From: CALMKX01 sp036274895
GTDB lineage: Bacteria; Acidobacteriota; Thermoanaerobaculia; Multivoradales; SZUA-115
Assembly: GCA_036274895.1 (NCBI GenBank)
Contig: DASUEU010000027.1
Location: forward strand, 186,001 to 250,000
Length of the DNA: 64,000 nt
Direction: 5' to 3'
The notes below the pieces were generated by a model. It made no database searches. It had not been told where the DNA came from and saw only the letters and a program-made list of their open reading frames with translations. This document shows, piece after piece, positions 1 through 8,671 of this stretch (its first letter is position 1; each line of letters begins with the position of its first letter). The translations under genes and the position numbers were made by a program.

Positions 1-2
1 TC

Positions 3-1028
3 CACATGGTGGTGATGTTCGAGGCCGGGACGCCGCCCTACGGCCCATCGCCCGGCGGGGGCCGGCTGCGGTTCGACGAGATCGAGATCGCCTATCGCAA
101 CGAGTCGGCCCTGATGGCCTCGAACGGCGGCAGGCTGAGGTCGGGGCCGGCGGGAGGAGGGCCGCTCGAGCGGCTCACCGACGGGTGGCGCACAGGCGTG
201 AACCGTACCTGGCGCAGCGCGCCCTGGCCGACCGCCCCCCTCGACTTCACCTACGAGCTCGCGGACCCCGTCGAGATCGACACCATCCAGATCCATCAGG
301 GCGATCCCGATTGCCCGAGCGAACGGGTGGAGGTGCACACGGGGTACAAGGGCTCGGCGCTGGCGCCGCTCGTCTCCGGGGTGATTCCGGAGAAGAGCGC
401 GGCAGGTCCGAGCTTCACCTACTTCCTGAACCGGCTACCCGCCCCGGTCATGGCGGACGTGGTCCGGGTGCGCGTCTCGTCGGGCTACCGGAAGGAGGCC
501 TGGTGCCTCGGCGAGATCGAAGTGTTCGGCCAGGACGCGGTGGTCGAGACGGACAATGACTGGTACGGCGTGACCGCCGACTTCGACGGCCTCGAAGCCG
601 GCAAGGAGTATCACTGGCGGCTCTGGGCCGAGAGCGGCGGCGTCAAGGTGAAGACCGACGACGCTACGTTCACCGTCCCCGAGACGACGGCGCCCGAGCT
701 GAGAACATTGGGCGTCACGCGCCTCGGCAACGGCTCGGCGACGTTCGAAGGTCGCCTCAACCCCCTGGGCGTCCCCACCAACTACTGCTTCGAGTACGGG
801 GTCGACCCGCCCAGGTGGGAAGACCCGACCTATGCCCAGAAGACCCTCCTGCGCTATGGCGGACGGCAGCTCACCCCCCGGACGGTCACCGACGTCGTGA
901 CCGGTCTGGTCCCCGGGACGACCTACCACGTCCGGATGGTGGGCGAGCTACAGACCGGGGTCGAGATCGCTTGTGGAGACTCCAATCCGGTCAAAGAGCG
1001 GACGAGCGTGTCCTTTGTGGCTCGATAG
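3..1028 (+). CDS. 5'-truncated surface/secreted protein with discoidin-like and fibronectin III-like regions
   Basis: The reading frame is open to the window edge with no stop before the first ATG at 6, so the gene probably begins outside the window. The visible part has a beta-rich region of about 170 residues (roughly nt 70-540) that looks like a discoidin/F5-8C-type fold. A fibronectin type III-like module follows (about nt 680-990) with the typical NPxGxxTxYxFEYG pattern and a closing LVPGTTYHVR strand. Such modules occur in secreted or surface-attached multidomain proteins, so an extracellular binding role is inferred. No catalytic motif is visible in this portion. The gene converges on the S41 peptidase gene. 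Confidence 0.65.
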   Translation, partial: HMVVMFEAGTPPYGPSPGGGRLRFDEIEIAYRNESALMASNGGRLRSGPAGGGPLERLTDGWRTGVNRTWRSAPWPTAPLDFTYELADPVEIDTIQIHQGDPDCPSERVEVHTGYKGSALAPLVSGVIPEKSAAGPSFTYFLNRLPAPVMADVVRVRVSSGYRKEAWCLGEIEVFGQDAVVETDNDWYGVTADFDGLEAGKEYHWRLWAESGGVKVKTDDATFTVPETTAPELRTLGVTRLGNGSATFEGRLNPLGVPTNYCFEYGVDPPRWEDPTYAQKTLLRYGGRQLTPRTVTDVVTGLVPGTTYHVRMVGELQTGVEIACGDSNPVKERTSVSFVAR

Positions 1029-1051
1029 CCTCGAAGGTCTCAGGCCCCCCC

Positions 1052-2392
1052 TCACGGCGTCGTGCGCGGGCTGCCCTCCTCGGTACCGTCGGCGTACTGG
1101 CCGATCAGGCGGACGACCTTGCCGCCTTCCCGCTCGAAGCGAATGGTGAAGTCGTCGAGGTCGCCGACCAGGAAGCGGTCGCCGCCCACGGGTTGGAGGC
1201 GCAGCTTTCGGACGCCGCCGCGCTGGTACCAGAGGACACCGTCGACCAAGGTGACCGCCCGCGGGCCGTAGGTGCCGGTGAAGGCGGCGAGCTCGGCGGC
1301 CGGCAGGCTCACGGGCTTGCGGCGCATCTCGAGGATTCCCCGCGTGAAGGCGAGCTCGGCTTTGAGCTCGGGGTCGGTGGCCTTCTCGGCCAGGGCGGCG
1401 AGGGCGCGGTCGTGGGCCACGGCCAGGGCTTCGGCCGCCGGCACGGCGACGTCCGGCGCCACGCCGGTGCCTTCCCAGTTGGTGCCGGTGATCGGGTTGA
1501 TCGCCCGCCCGAAGGGAACGGTGACGAAGACCGGATAGCCCTCGACGCGGTGGCCCTCGATCGGATGCGCGCCGCCGCCGGTGGTCTCCCCGACGATGGT
1601 GGCTCGCTTCAGGTTCTTGAGGTTGTAGGTGAACTCCTCGGCGGCCGAGAAGGTCCGCCCGCTGGTGAGCACGAAGACCGGCACCTCGGGCAGGCGGGTT
1701 CCGGGCACCCAGGCGTGGGTCCAGAACTGCTTGGTCTGGTCCCCCTTGCGGATGTAGAAGCTGTTGAGGTGAGTGGTGTCGTCGTCCGGGACCAGGTAGC
1801 TCGTGAGCAGCTGGATCATGCTCGGGCTGCCGCCGCCGTTGTTGCGCAGATCGAAGATGAGGGCCTCGGCCCCGGCGAGAAAGCCCATGGCCGCGACCGC
1901 CGTGCTGCCGCCCAGTTCGGCGGGGGCGAAGCAGTCCAGCTGCACGTAGCCGACGTTGCCGGCCATCCGCTCCACCTTGCGGAAACAGGCGTTGTCGCGC
2001 CGGACCTGGGCGGCGAAGCGGGCCCGTTCCTCGGCCGGGGAGGGATCCTGTCCACCCGCGTGGGCCGGTGGTGCGGGCGCCCAGCGCACCCGCAGGTGGA
2101 GGTCGTGGCTTACGGACAGCAGATCCTCGGTGAGCTTCTGGGCGAAGGTCTCGAGGTCGGCGAGGCCGTCGTAGGCGCCGCTCGCGAGCTGTTGGGCGAG
2201 CAGATCGCCCATCTTCTTGGCCGTCTCGGGGAAGACGTAGGTCTCGTTCAGGGCGGCGGTGATGTCCGCGATGATCGCCTGGCGGTCGGTGGTGCTGACC
2301 GCGGGAGGCCGTTCTTGGGCGAGAAGAGGGGTGGTGAGCCCGGCCAGGAGGCCGAGGGAGAGCAAAGCACGCGAGAGAGACTGGACCTTCAT
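1052..2392 (-). CDS. S41 family (IRBP/tricorn-like) serine peptidase, secreted
   Basis: 446 residues. An N-terminal hydrophobic signal peptide ends near an LLAQE site at about residue 26. A helical region (35-100) is followed by an S41 peptidase core without an obvious PDZ domain. The DLRNNGGGS loop (about 181-189) and the SGRTFSAAEEF segment, with the likely nucleophile Ser249, are hallmarks of this family; ETTGGGAHP follows. A C-terminal beta-rich tail of about 90 residues resembles those of IRBP-like members. The start codon overlaps the stop of the upstream MarR-GNAT gene (ATGA), so the two are co-transcribed. A periplasmic or extracellular role in peptide degradation is inferred; the substrate is unknown. 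Confidence 0.9.
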   Translation of the reverse strand: MKVQSLSRALLSLGLLAGLTTPLLAQERPPAVSTTDRQAIIADITAALNETYVFPETAKKMGDLLAQQLASGAYDGLADLETFAQKLTEDLLSVSHDLHLRVRWAPAPPAHAGGQDPSPAEERARFAAQVRRDNACFRKVERMAGNVGYVQLDCFAPAELGGSTAVAAMGFLAGAEALIFDLRNNGGGSPSMIQLLTSYLVPDDDTTHLNSFYIRKGDQTKQFWTHAWVPGTRLPEVPVFVLTSGRTFSAAEEFTYNLKNLKRATIVGETTGGGAHPIEGHRVEGYPVFVTVPFGRAINPITGTNWEGTGVAPDVAVPAAEALAVAHDRALAALAEKATDPELKAELAFTRGILEMRRKPVSLPAAELAAFTGTYGPRAVTLVDGVLWYQRGGVRKLRLQPVGGDRFLVGDLDDFTIRFEREGGKVVRLIGQYADGTEEGSPRTTP

Positions 2393-3354
2393 CGGGGGTC
2401 CTCCTTTTGGATTTCGAGCACGAGTACGATGGAGTCACGTTCGAAGCCGGCGCGGGCGACGGGTGGCCTCTCGGCTTCGTGGAAGCCGAGAGAGCGATAG
2501 AGCGTCTGGGCCGCCCTCAGACGGTCGCTGGTGAAGAGGAAGACGGTCGAGCAGCCGTGGCGGCGAGCGCGATCGAGGGCGGCGACGGCGAGCCGGCGGC
2601 CGAGGCCACGACCCTGCCAGGCGGGCGCGATGGCCATCTTCGAGAGCTCGGCCACCTGGTCTTCGAAGAGCAGGGCGCAGGTGCCCACCACCTCCCCGGC
2701 CTGGTGCGCGAACAGCACCTCGCCGCCGCGGCCGACGATCTCCCCGGCCGGATCGGCCAGCCTGCGCAGGTCTTCCTCCTCGGGCGTGAACAACGCCTCG
2801 ATCCAGGCGAGGTTCAAGGCGCGGAAGCAAGCCGCCAGCTCGGGTGCCCGCTCCGGGTCCCAGACCTCGATCTCGAGGCGCCCCAACCGGGCCTCGAGCC
2901 GGGCGGCGAGGGGGCGCTGCTCGAGGCGAGCCTCGAGAGCAGTGAGCGCTTCGAGCAGCTCGTGGCCAGACTCGGCCACCAGCTCCGCGGTCGCTGCTCG
3001 AATCTCAGCCCACAGGGGGGTCAGGCGCGCCACCGCCCGGCTGCCCCGCTCGGTGAGGGCGAGCAGCCGGCGCCGCCCGTCGAGGGGGTCGTCCGTCGAG
3101 GCGACCAGACCGTCGGTCTCCATCTCGCGGCTGATCTGAGCGATCGCCGTATGCGTGAGCCCGAGAGAAGCGGCGAGCTCTGACACCGCCAGCGGCGAGC
3201 TGCTCGACAGGGCCGCGAGCACGGGGAACCAGCGCGCCCGGAAGCCCAGCCCCTGGTCGGCGTAGACCTCCGAGACCTCCTGCTGCAGACGGTCTCCGAG
3301 CCGCTTCAGACGGGACGCCAGGGCAAGGTGGCCGAGCTCCTTGATCAGATCCAC
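2389..3354 (-). CDS. MarR family regulator fused to a GNAT N-acetyltransferase domain
   Basis: 321 residues from a GTG start. Residues 1-145 form a winged helix-turn-helix of MarR type: the segment from SELAASLGLT to the recognition helix is followed by a DPLDGRRR wing. Residues 160-318 form a GNAT acetyltransferase with the acetyl-CoA loop QGRGLGRRL and a C-terminal YRSLGF motif. MarR-GNAT fusions are a known architecture; the acetyl-acceptor is unknown. The stop overlaps the start of the S41 peptidase gene by four bases, so regulator and peptidase form an operon. A palindrome 21-34 bases upstream (3375-3388) could be the autoregulatory operator. Confidence 0.88.
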   Translation of the reverse strand: MDLIKELGHLALASRLKRLGDRLQQEVSEVYADQGLGFRARWFPVLAALSSSSPLAVSELAASLGLTHTAIAQISREMETDGLVASTDDPLDGRRRLLALTERGSRAVARLTPLWAEIRAATAELVAESGHELLEALTALEARLEQRPLAARLEARLGRLEIEVWDPERAPELAACFRALNLAWIEALFTPEEEDLRRLADPAGEIVGRGGEVLFAHQAGEVVGTCALLFEDQVAELSKMAIAPAWQGRGLGRRLAVAALDRARRHGCSTVFLFTSDRLRAAQTLYRSLGFHEAERPPVARAGFERDSIVLVLEIQKEDPR

Positions 3355-3374
3355 GCTCTTACTACGCGGGAATC

Positions 3375-3388
3375 GGAAAGTGGTTTCC
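3375..3388. promoter_or_regulatory. Putative MarR operator (GGAAA-N4-TTTCC)
   Basis: A perfect 5-bp inverted repeat with a 4-base spacer lies 20 bases before the GTG of the MarR-GNAT gene, in one of the few less GC-rich spots here. MarR proteins commonly repress their own operon through palindromes in this position. The assignment is inference. Confidence 0.4.
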
Positions 3389-3420
3389 TAGTTTTTGGGC
3401 CGGTCGGTCGGTAGCGGCCT

Positions 3421-4119
3421 TCAGACCTCTCCGGCCCGGGGCCGCAGGAGGATCTCCTCCACCACCGTGCGGTCCGAGAGGCGCCAGGCGCCGACCACGG
3501 CCTCGGCCACGTCCTCTGCCGGCATCAGGCGCTGGGCGGGGATCGGCACTCCATCCCAGGCCGGAGTGAGGGTCGCGCCGGGGAGCACGGTCGTCACCCT
3601 CACCCCGGTCGCCAAGGTCTCCGCCCGGGCCTGCCGGGCGAGGCCCAGGAGGGCGTGCTTGGCCACGGTGTAGGCAGCTCCGTTCGGGTAGGCAGCGAGC
3701 GAGGCCACCGAGCCGAGGTAGAAGAAGTGCCCGCGGCCCCGCTCCACCATGGCGGGCAAGAAGGCGCGGGTGGTCAGGAAGGCGCTGGTCAGGTTGACCT
3801 CGAGCTGATCGTGGAAGGTGGCGAGATCGGTCTCGACCAGGGCGCCGGGGCGGAAGCGGCCGGCGTTGGCCACCACCACCTCGGGAGCGCCTTGTGCCGC
3901 GAGCAGCCCGGCCGCCACCCGGTTCACCTCGGCCTCGACCGTCACGTCGCAGGGGCACACCGAGGCCCCGGCCCCTGCCGCTCGGCAGGCCGCGGCGACC
4001 CCTTCGAGCTTGCCGGTGCTGCGGGCGAGGAGAGCCAGATGCGCACCCGGCTCCCGGGCGAAGGCCAGGGCGATGGCCTCGCCGATTCCCTGGCTGGCTC
4101 CTGTGACGACGATCAGCAT
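3421..4119 (-). CDS. Short-chain dehydrogenase/reductase (SDR)
   Basis: 232 residues. A classical SDR with the cofactor loop TGASQGIG at residues 6-13, an NAG motif (VVANAG), a catalytic Ser in the GSVAS strand, and the YTVAK motif holding the catalytic Tyr and Lys. The short N-terminus (MLIVVTG) supports this ATG. It reduces or oxidises an unidentified carbonyl/alcohol substrate with NAD(P)H. It is divergent from the MATE gene and lies 66 bases downstream of the MarR-GNAT start on the same strand. Confidence 0.9.
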   Translation of the reverse strand: MLIVVTGASQGIGEAIALAFAREPGAHLALLARSTGKLEGVAAACRAAGAGASVCPCDVTVEAEVNRVAAGLLAAQGAPEVVVANAGRFRPGALVETDLATFHDQLEVNLTSAFLTTRAFLPAMVERGRGHFFYLGSVASLAAYPNGAAYTVAKHALLGLARQARAETLATGVRVTTVLPGATLTPAWDGVPIPAQRLMPAEDVAEAVVGAWRLSDRTVVEEILLRPRAGEV

Positions 4120-4252
4120 GGTGTGGTCCCGTGGGCGGCAGGAGCTTAGTCGAAACCGCCGTCGCCGGGGCCGCTCGAGCCCTCGGGAGCCCCGAGCGAA
4201 AGCCCTTCTTCCTTTCCTGCTAACGTTCCACCTCTCCGAGGAGAGCCTTTCG

Positions 4253-5629
4253 ATGAATGACCTGACCCAGGGTTCGGTCCACCGTCACCTCTCGCGCCTG
4301 GCGGGGGTGATCCTGTTCGGCATGGTCTTCCAGACCCTCTACTACCTGGTGGACCTCTACTTCGTGGCCAAGGTGAGCAGCGAGGCGGTGGCCGCGGTGT
4401 CGCTCTCCGGCAACCTGATGCTGGTGACGGTGGCGCTCACCCAGGCCCTGACCATCGGCACCACCTCGCTGGTGGCCCACGCCTGGGGCCGCAAGGACTA
4501 CGGCGAGGCCCGCCGGATCTTCAACCAGTCCCAGGTGCTGGCCACCGGCGTCGGCCTGCTGTTCGTGACCGCGGCCTTCGCCCTGCGGGAACGCTTCGCC
4601 GCGGGCCTCGCCGCGGACGAGGTCACCGCCCGGGCGGTGCGCGACTATCTCGACTGGTTCCTGCCCGCCATGGGGGTGCAGTTCCTGCTGGTGGCTATGG
4701 CCGCCGCCCTGCGCGGTGCGGGCGAGGTGAAGGCGCCGATGATGGTGCAGATGGTCGCCGTACTGATGAACACCATCCTGGCGCCGGTCTTGATCGTCGG
4801 CTGGGGCACCGGGCGACCGTTGGGCGTGGCTGGCGCCGGCCTCGCCACCTTCCTCTCGATCTGCGCCGGCGCCCTGCTGCTGGTGCTGTGGGTGAGGAAG
4901 CGCCACGACGTGCTGCACTTCGAGCCCCACCACTGGTGGCCGGACTGGGCTCTCTGGCGGCGGATGCTCGGCATCGGGCTGCCCACCGGCGGCGAGTTCC
5001 TGCTGATGTCGGTCTACGCCACCATGATCTACGGCCTGATCCGCGGCTTCGGCTCCCACGCCCAGGCCGGCTTCGGGGTGGGCATGCGGGTGTTGCAGAC
5101 CGGCTTCATGCCGGCCCTGGCGGTGGGCTTCGCGGTGGCGCCGCTGGCCGGCCAGAACTTCGGCGCCGGGCACTTCGACCGGGTGCGGCAGAGCTTCAAG
5201 GCCGGGCTGCTGTGGGCGAGCGTGATCATGCTGACCTTCATGGCCCTCTGCCACATCTCGCCCATCGCCATGATCCGCCCCTTCGCCGAGGATCCCGAGG
5301 TGATCGCGGTGGGCACCGAGATGCTCGGCATCCTCTCCTTCAATTTCCTGGCGGCGGGCGTGGTGTTCGTCGCGAGCGCCCTGTTCCAGGCCATGGGCAA
5401 CACCATCCCCTCGCTGATCGCCTCGGGCTCGCGCCTCCTGCTCTTCGCGGTGCCGGCGATGGTGGTCTCTCAGCGCCCCGGCTTCGCCCTGCGCCAGCTC
5501 TGGTGGCTGTCCGTGGGCTCGGTGCTGGTACAGATGGTCCTCGCCCTGTGGCTGCTCCGGCGCGAGATGCGCATCAAGGAGGACGGGCTGGCGGCGGCCC
5601 GGAACGAGGCCTTCAGTCGAAGTGCTTGA
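4253..5629 (+). CDS. MATE family multidrug/cation antiporter
   Basis: 458 residues with about 12 hydrophobic segments in two related halves, as in MATE exporters of normal length (about 450). The N-terminal half carries the FQTLYYLVDLYFVAK segment typical of MatE domains, and the second half repeats a related pattern around LMSVYATMIYGLI. The start at 4253 is chosen because GAGGAG lies 8 bases upstream and the first transmembrane helix begins soon after. Family members export toxic cations or drugs in exchange for Na+ or H+; the substrate is not predictable. The 3' end overlaps the converging glycosyltransferase gene by 17 bases. Confidence 0.92.
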   Translation: MNDLTQGSVHRHLSRLAGVILFGMVFQTLYYLVDLYFVAKVSSEAVAAVSLSGNLMLVTVALTQALTIGTTSLVAHAWGRKDYGEARRIFNQSQVLATGVGLLFVTAAFALRERFAAGLAADEVTARAVRDYLDWFLPAMGVQFLLVAMAAALRGAGEVKAPMMVQMVAVLMNTILAPVLIVGWGTGRPLGVAGAGLATFLSICAGALLLVLWVRKRHDVLHFEPHHWWPDWALWRRMLGIGLPTGGEFLLMSVYATMIYGLIRGFGSHAQAGFGVGMRVLQTGFMPALAVGFAVAPLAGQNFGAGHFDRVRQSFKAGLLWASVIMLTFMALCHISPIAMIRPFAEDPEVIAVGTEMLGILSFNFLAAGVVFVASALFQAMGNTIPSLIASGSRLLLFAVPAMVVSQRPGFALRQLWWLSVGSVLVQMVLALWLLRREMRIKEDGLAAARNEAFSRSA

Positions 5630-7124
5630 CGGTGGGCCAGAGCTCGGCCACGGGCTGCTTCAGGCTGCGGCAGATCCAGATCGGGCGGCCGTTCTCGTAG
5701 GGCATGCAGTAGCCGCAATCCGTGGTGCCGGCCCGCTCCACCTGCTCGAAGAGCCCGCGTAGCCGCTCCTCGTTCGAGCCGACCACGATCAGCACCCGCC
5801 CATCCCAGCCGCGGGGGCCCCACAGCCAGTAGCCGTTGTGACCGCTGATCGCCGGCGGCAGGCCCCGCGCCCTCCCGAGGTGGTCGATGGCGCCGGCCAC
5901 GCCGTAGTCCGGGCCGAAGACCCGGGCCGCCGCGCGCTCCTCAGCGGGAAGCTTGTCGTGGGCCGCGGCCACGGCGGAGACGATCTCCTCCCAGCCGTGC
6001 ATGTCGGCGAAGAACTGGCCCAGCTCACCCAGCTCCTTCTTCTCCTCGGTTTCCGGTGCCTGGCCGAGAGCACGGGCCCAGCGGATGTGCCCCTCGACCG
6101 GCAGCACGGGCAGCACCAGAGGCGCTGCCACGGCGCCCCCGGCGAGCAGCACGGCGAAGGCCAGCCCGGCCAGGGCCGGCCGCCAGCGCAGCATCCCCGG
6201 TCGCGCCAGCCAGCGCTCCGCTGCCACCCCCCCGGCGGCGAAGAGCCAGGTGTAGGCCGGCGCCAGGTAGCCCGAGCGGCTGGAGCCCGAGAAGGCCAGG
6301 ATGGCGAAGGCGGTGAGGTAGACGGCGGCGAGCAGCCGGTGCTTCTTGCCCTCCGGGTGCCCGAGGAGGTAGCCCAGCCCGGCCAGCCACAGGGGCAGGG
6401 AGAAGGGCAGCATCATGTCCACCTGCCCGGCCACGAAGTCGCCGAGCGACACCTCCACCATCTTCTCGCCTGTGGCGTTGGCGATGAACTCGAGCGTCGG
6501 CCAGCCGTTGGTCACCTGCCAGTAGACGTGCGGGGCGAAGATCGCCGCTGCCAGGGCCCCCGCGAGCCAGGGCCAGCGGGTGGCCAGCCAGCGCCGCTCG
6601 GCGGTCGCCAGCAGGCCCACGGCCAGGCCCGCGCCCAGCCACAGCACGCTGATCTTGTTGAGTAACCCCAGCCCCAGCACCACCCCGAGCCACAGCCAGA
6701 GCCGCGGTCCGGCGCCGTTGGCGATGCGCGCCAGGAGCCAGGCGCTCGCGGCCCAGAAGAACAGGTCGAAGGCGTTCATCGAGTAGAAGTGGTCGAAGGC
6801 CAGGTACTCCGGAGCCACCAGGGCGGCGGTCATCGCCAGGGCCTGGGCCAGCCGCCCGCCTCGCAGCTCCTTGGCCAGCAGCCCCACCAACGCCACGGTG
6901 CCCGCCCCCAAGAGGGCCGGCACCAGGCGCAAGGCGAAGAGCGAGTCCCCCAAGGTGTGGCGCACCAGCCAGAGCACGAAGATCGACAGCGGCGGCTGGT
7001 CCACGTAGCCCGCCGCCAGTTGCTCGCTGCAAGCCAGGTAGTACAGCTCGTCCCGGAAGATGCCGTAGCCCGAGCTGGTGGCGAGGTGCAGCAGCAGCTT
7101 GCCGAAAGCGAAAAGCAGAACCAA
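5613..7124 (-). CDS. GT39-type membrane glycosyltransferase (ArnT/PMT-like)
   Basis: 503 residues, polytopic. The N-terminal part carries the family signature YGIFRDELYYLAC (acidic pair in the first extracytoplasmic loop) and, after the next helices, a DHFYSMNAFDLFFW segment. About 11 membrane helices precede a soluble C-terminal domain of about 130 residues. Family members transfer sugars from polyprenyl phosphate to lipid or protein acceptors at the outer face of the membrane. The only usable start is TTG at 7124. In-frame codons upstream (THEGPWRDEEKKA) look coding but contain no standard start, so the true N-terminus is uncertain. Confidence 0.82.
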   Translation of the reverse strand: MVLLFAFGKLLLHLATSSGYGIFRDELYYLACSEQLAAGYVDQPPLSIFVLWLVRHTLGDSLFALRLVPALLGAGTVALVGLLAKELRGGRLAQALAMTAALVAPEYLAFDHFYSMNAFDLFFWAASAWLLARIANGAGPRLWLWLGVVLGLGLLNKISVLWLGAGLAVGLLATAERRWLATRWPWLAGALAAAIFAPHVYWQVTNGWPTLEFIANATGEKMVEVSLGDFVAGQVDMMLPFSLPLWLAGLGYLLGHPEGKKHRLLAAVYLTAFAILAFSGSSRSGYLAPAYTWLFAAGGVAAERWLARPGMLRWRPALAGLAFAVLLAGGAVAAPLVLPVLPVEGHIRWARALGQAPETEEKKELGELGQFFADMHGWEEIVSAVAAAHDKLPAEERAAARVFGPDYGVAGAIDHLGRARGLPPAISGHNGYWLWGPRGWDGRVLIVVGSNEERLRGLFEQVERAGTTDCGYCMPYENGRPIWICRSLKQPVAELWPTVKHFD

Positions 7125-7201
7125 AGCCTTCTTCTCCTCGTCCCGCCAGGGACCTTCATGAGTAGCGAGTGAGTTGAATCACTCGTTAGCCCTGAGAGCT
7201 C

Positions 7202-7987
7202 CTACCGCCACTTCGGCGGCGCTTTGGTCTCGAGGAAGGTCGCCATGCCGTGGCGACAGTCCTCGGTGGTGCGGGACGCGGCGTTGGCTTCGGTGGCGAG
7301 GTCGAGGCGTTCGGCCAGGGGGCGGCCGTAGATCTCGAGCAGCAGGCGCTTGGTGCGGGCGATCGACTCCGAGCTGGCCTTCTCGAGGATGCCGGTGGCC
7401 AGCCGCTCGCCCTCGGCGTGGAGGGACCCGGGAGCCGCGACGCGGTTGGCGAGGCCGATCTCGAAGGCCCGTGGGCCGCCGATGGGCTCCGGGTTGATCA
7501 GCAGCTCGCGAAGGTCCGAGCCCCGCAGGCGTAGCGGCAGATAGGTCGCCACCAGGGCGGCCACGAAGCCGATCCGCACTTCGCTGTAGAGGAACTTGGC
7601 ATCCTCGGCGGCGACCACGAAGTCATGCGCGGTGGCCAGACCACAGCCGCCGGCCACGCACCAGCCGTGCACCAGGGCCACGGTCAGCGCCTCCTGCCGC
7701 AGCACCGCCTCGAACAGGCCGCGCAGGCGCCGTGAGTCCTCCAGGTTCTCGTCGGGACTGGCGCCCTGCAACGACTTCAGGTGCTCGATGTCTGCGCCGG
7801 CGCAGAAGTGCTTGCCGGCGCCGGCCAGCAGAATGGCCCGCACCCCCTCCGAGCGCCAGGGGTGAAGGTAAAGCTCCGTGACCTCGGCAAGGAGCGCCGG
7901 GGAGAGGGCGTTGGCGCGGTCGGGGTTGTTGAGGGTGACCCACAGCAGGTCATCCCGGCGGTCGACGAGCAAGTTGGTGAAAGTCAT
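7202..7987 (-). CDS. Enoyl-CoA hydratase/isomerase family protein (methylglutaconyl-CoA hydratase-like)
   Basis: 261 residues starting at the ATG of MTFTNLL, 7 bases after the AtuA C-terminal gene. A crotonase fold is shown by GKHFCAGADI (oxyanion/CoA loop) and the AGGCGLATAHD helix. In the latter, the usual first catalytic Glu of classical hydratases is replaced by Gly. The second Glu is kept in YSEVRIGF. This pattern with SEVxIG is typical of methylglutaconyl-CoA hydratase-like crotonases. Its place in an operon with AtuA and near an acyl-CoA carboxylase beta gene suggests leucine or acyclic terpene degradation; the exact substrate is inference. Confidence 0.88.
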   Translation of the reverse strand: MTFTNLLVDRRDDLLWVTLNNPDRANALSPALLAEVTELYLHPWRSEGVRAILLAGAGKHFCAGADIEHLKSLQGASPDENLEDSRRLRGLFEAVLRQEALTVALVHGWCVAGGCGLATAHDFVVAAEDAKFLYSEVRIGFVAALVATYLPLRLRGSDLRELLINPEPIGGPRAFEIGLANRVAAPGSLHAEGERLATGILEKASSESIARTKRLLLEIYGRPLAERLDLATEANAASRTTEDCRHGMATFLETKAPPKWR

Positions 7988-7994
7988 GGTCCGG

Positions 7995-8339
7995 CTAGCT
8001 GCGCAGGTCGCGCAGGGGCGTGCCCTCCGGCACCTCGATCTCAAGGGTGAGCAGCCCCTGGCCGTGGGTCTTGCCCTGGGCGTCGTTGATCAGGCTCTCG
8101 GTGCCGCCCCCGCCCAGGGAGTCGTGGAGCATGAAGTTCAAGGCCAGCAGGTTGGGCACCTCCCAGCGCTCCACCCGGCCGCGGCACACCAAGCGGAAGT
8201 GCTCCTTCACCCGCTCGGGAGTCACCTCGCGGCGCAGGATCTCGAAGTGGGCCGGAGAGTCGGCGATCAGACCGACGTTCGAGGCGTCCCCTTTGTCTCC
8301 GGACCGGGCGTGGGCGATTCTCTCCAGGCGTGCTCTCAT
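7995..8339 (-). CDS. AtuA C-terminal domain encoded as a separate small protein
   Basis: 114 residues. The ERIAHARSGDKGD start and the LLALNFMLHDSLGGGG motif match the small C-terminal domain normally fused to the AtuA (former DUF1446) protein of the acyclic terpene utilisation pathway. Here it is a free-standing gene. Its ATG overlaps the stop of the preceding 111-residue membrane protein (ATGA), so it is translationally coupled to it. It probably assembles with the large AtuA-like subunit encoded two genes upstream. The biochemical role of AtuA is not well established. Confidence 0.85.
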   Translation of the reverse strand: MRARLERIAHARSGDKGDASNVGLIADSPAHFEILRREVTPERVKEHFRLVCRGRVERWEVPNLLALNFMLHDSLGGGGTESLINDAQGKTHGQGLLTLEIEVPEGTPLRDLRS

Positions 8340-8671
8340 CCTGCGGCCCCCACGGGCATCAGGGCCGTGAAGCCCAGGGTCAACTCTTCCCAATGGCGAT
8401 GGGCGAGCAAGGCGAAGAGGGCCGCCGCACCCAGCCACACGGCGAGCGGCGCGCCGCGGCGAACCATCGGCTTCGCCGCGAGGAAGGTGCGGTGCAGGAC
8501 CGTCACGTAGAGGGCCCCGGCCGCCAGGGCCCAGCCGGCGAAGATCAGCCGATCCGCCGCCGCGCTGGCCAGGAAGCCTCCGAGGAGGATCGGCGCCAGC
8601 CCTCCCACCAGGGCCGCATACCAGCGCCACAGGGGATAGCCCGCTGCCGCGCCCGCCGTGCCCGCGCTCAT
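8336..8671 (-). CDS. Small membrane protein inserted between the two AtuA halves
   Basis: 111 residues, unrecognised. It has three hydrophobic stretches (about residues 15-40, 42-60 and 76-92) separated by short charged turns (HRTFLAAKPMVRR), consistent with 3-4 membrane helices. Both ends overlap neighbours by four bases (ATGA with the AtuA N-part stop at 8668-8671 and with the AtuA C-part start at 8336-8339). This makes it a genuine coupled gene despite its small size. Position suggests a membrane partner or anchor of the split AtuA complex, or a small transporter; this is inference. Confidence 0.75.
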   Translation of the reverse strand: MSAGTAGAAAGYPLWRWYAALVGGLAPILLGGFLASAAADRLIFAGWALAAGALYVTVLHRTFLAAKPMVRRGAPLAVWLGAAALFALLAHRHWEELTLGFTALMPVGAAG

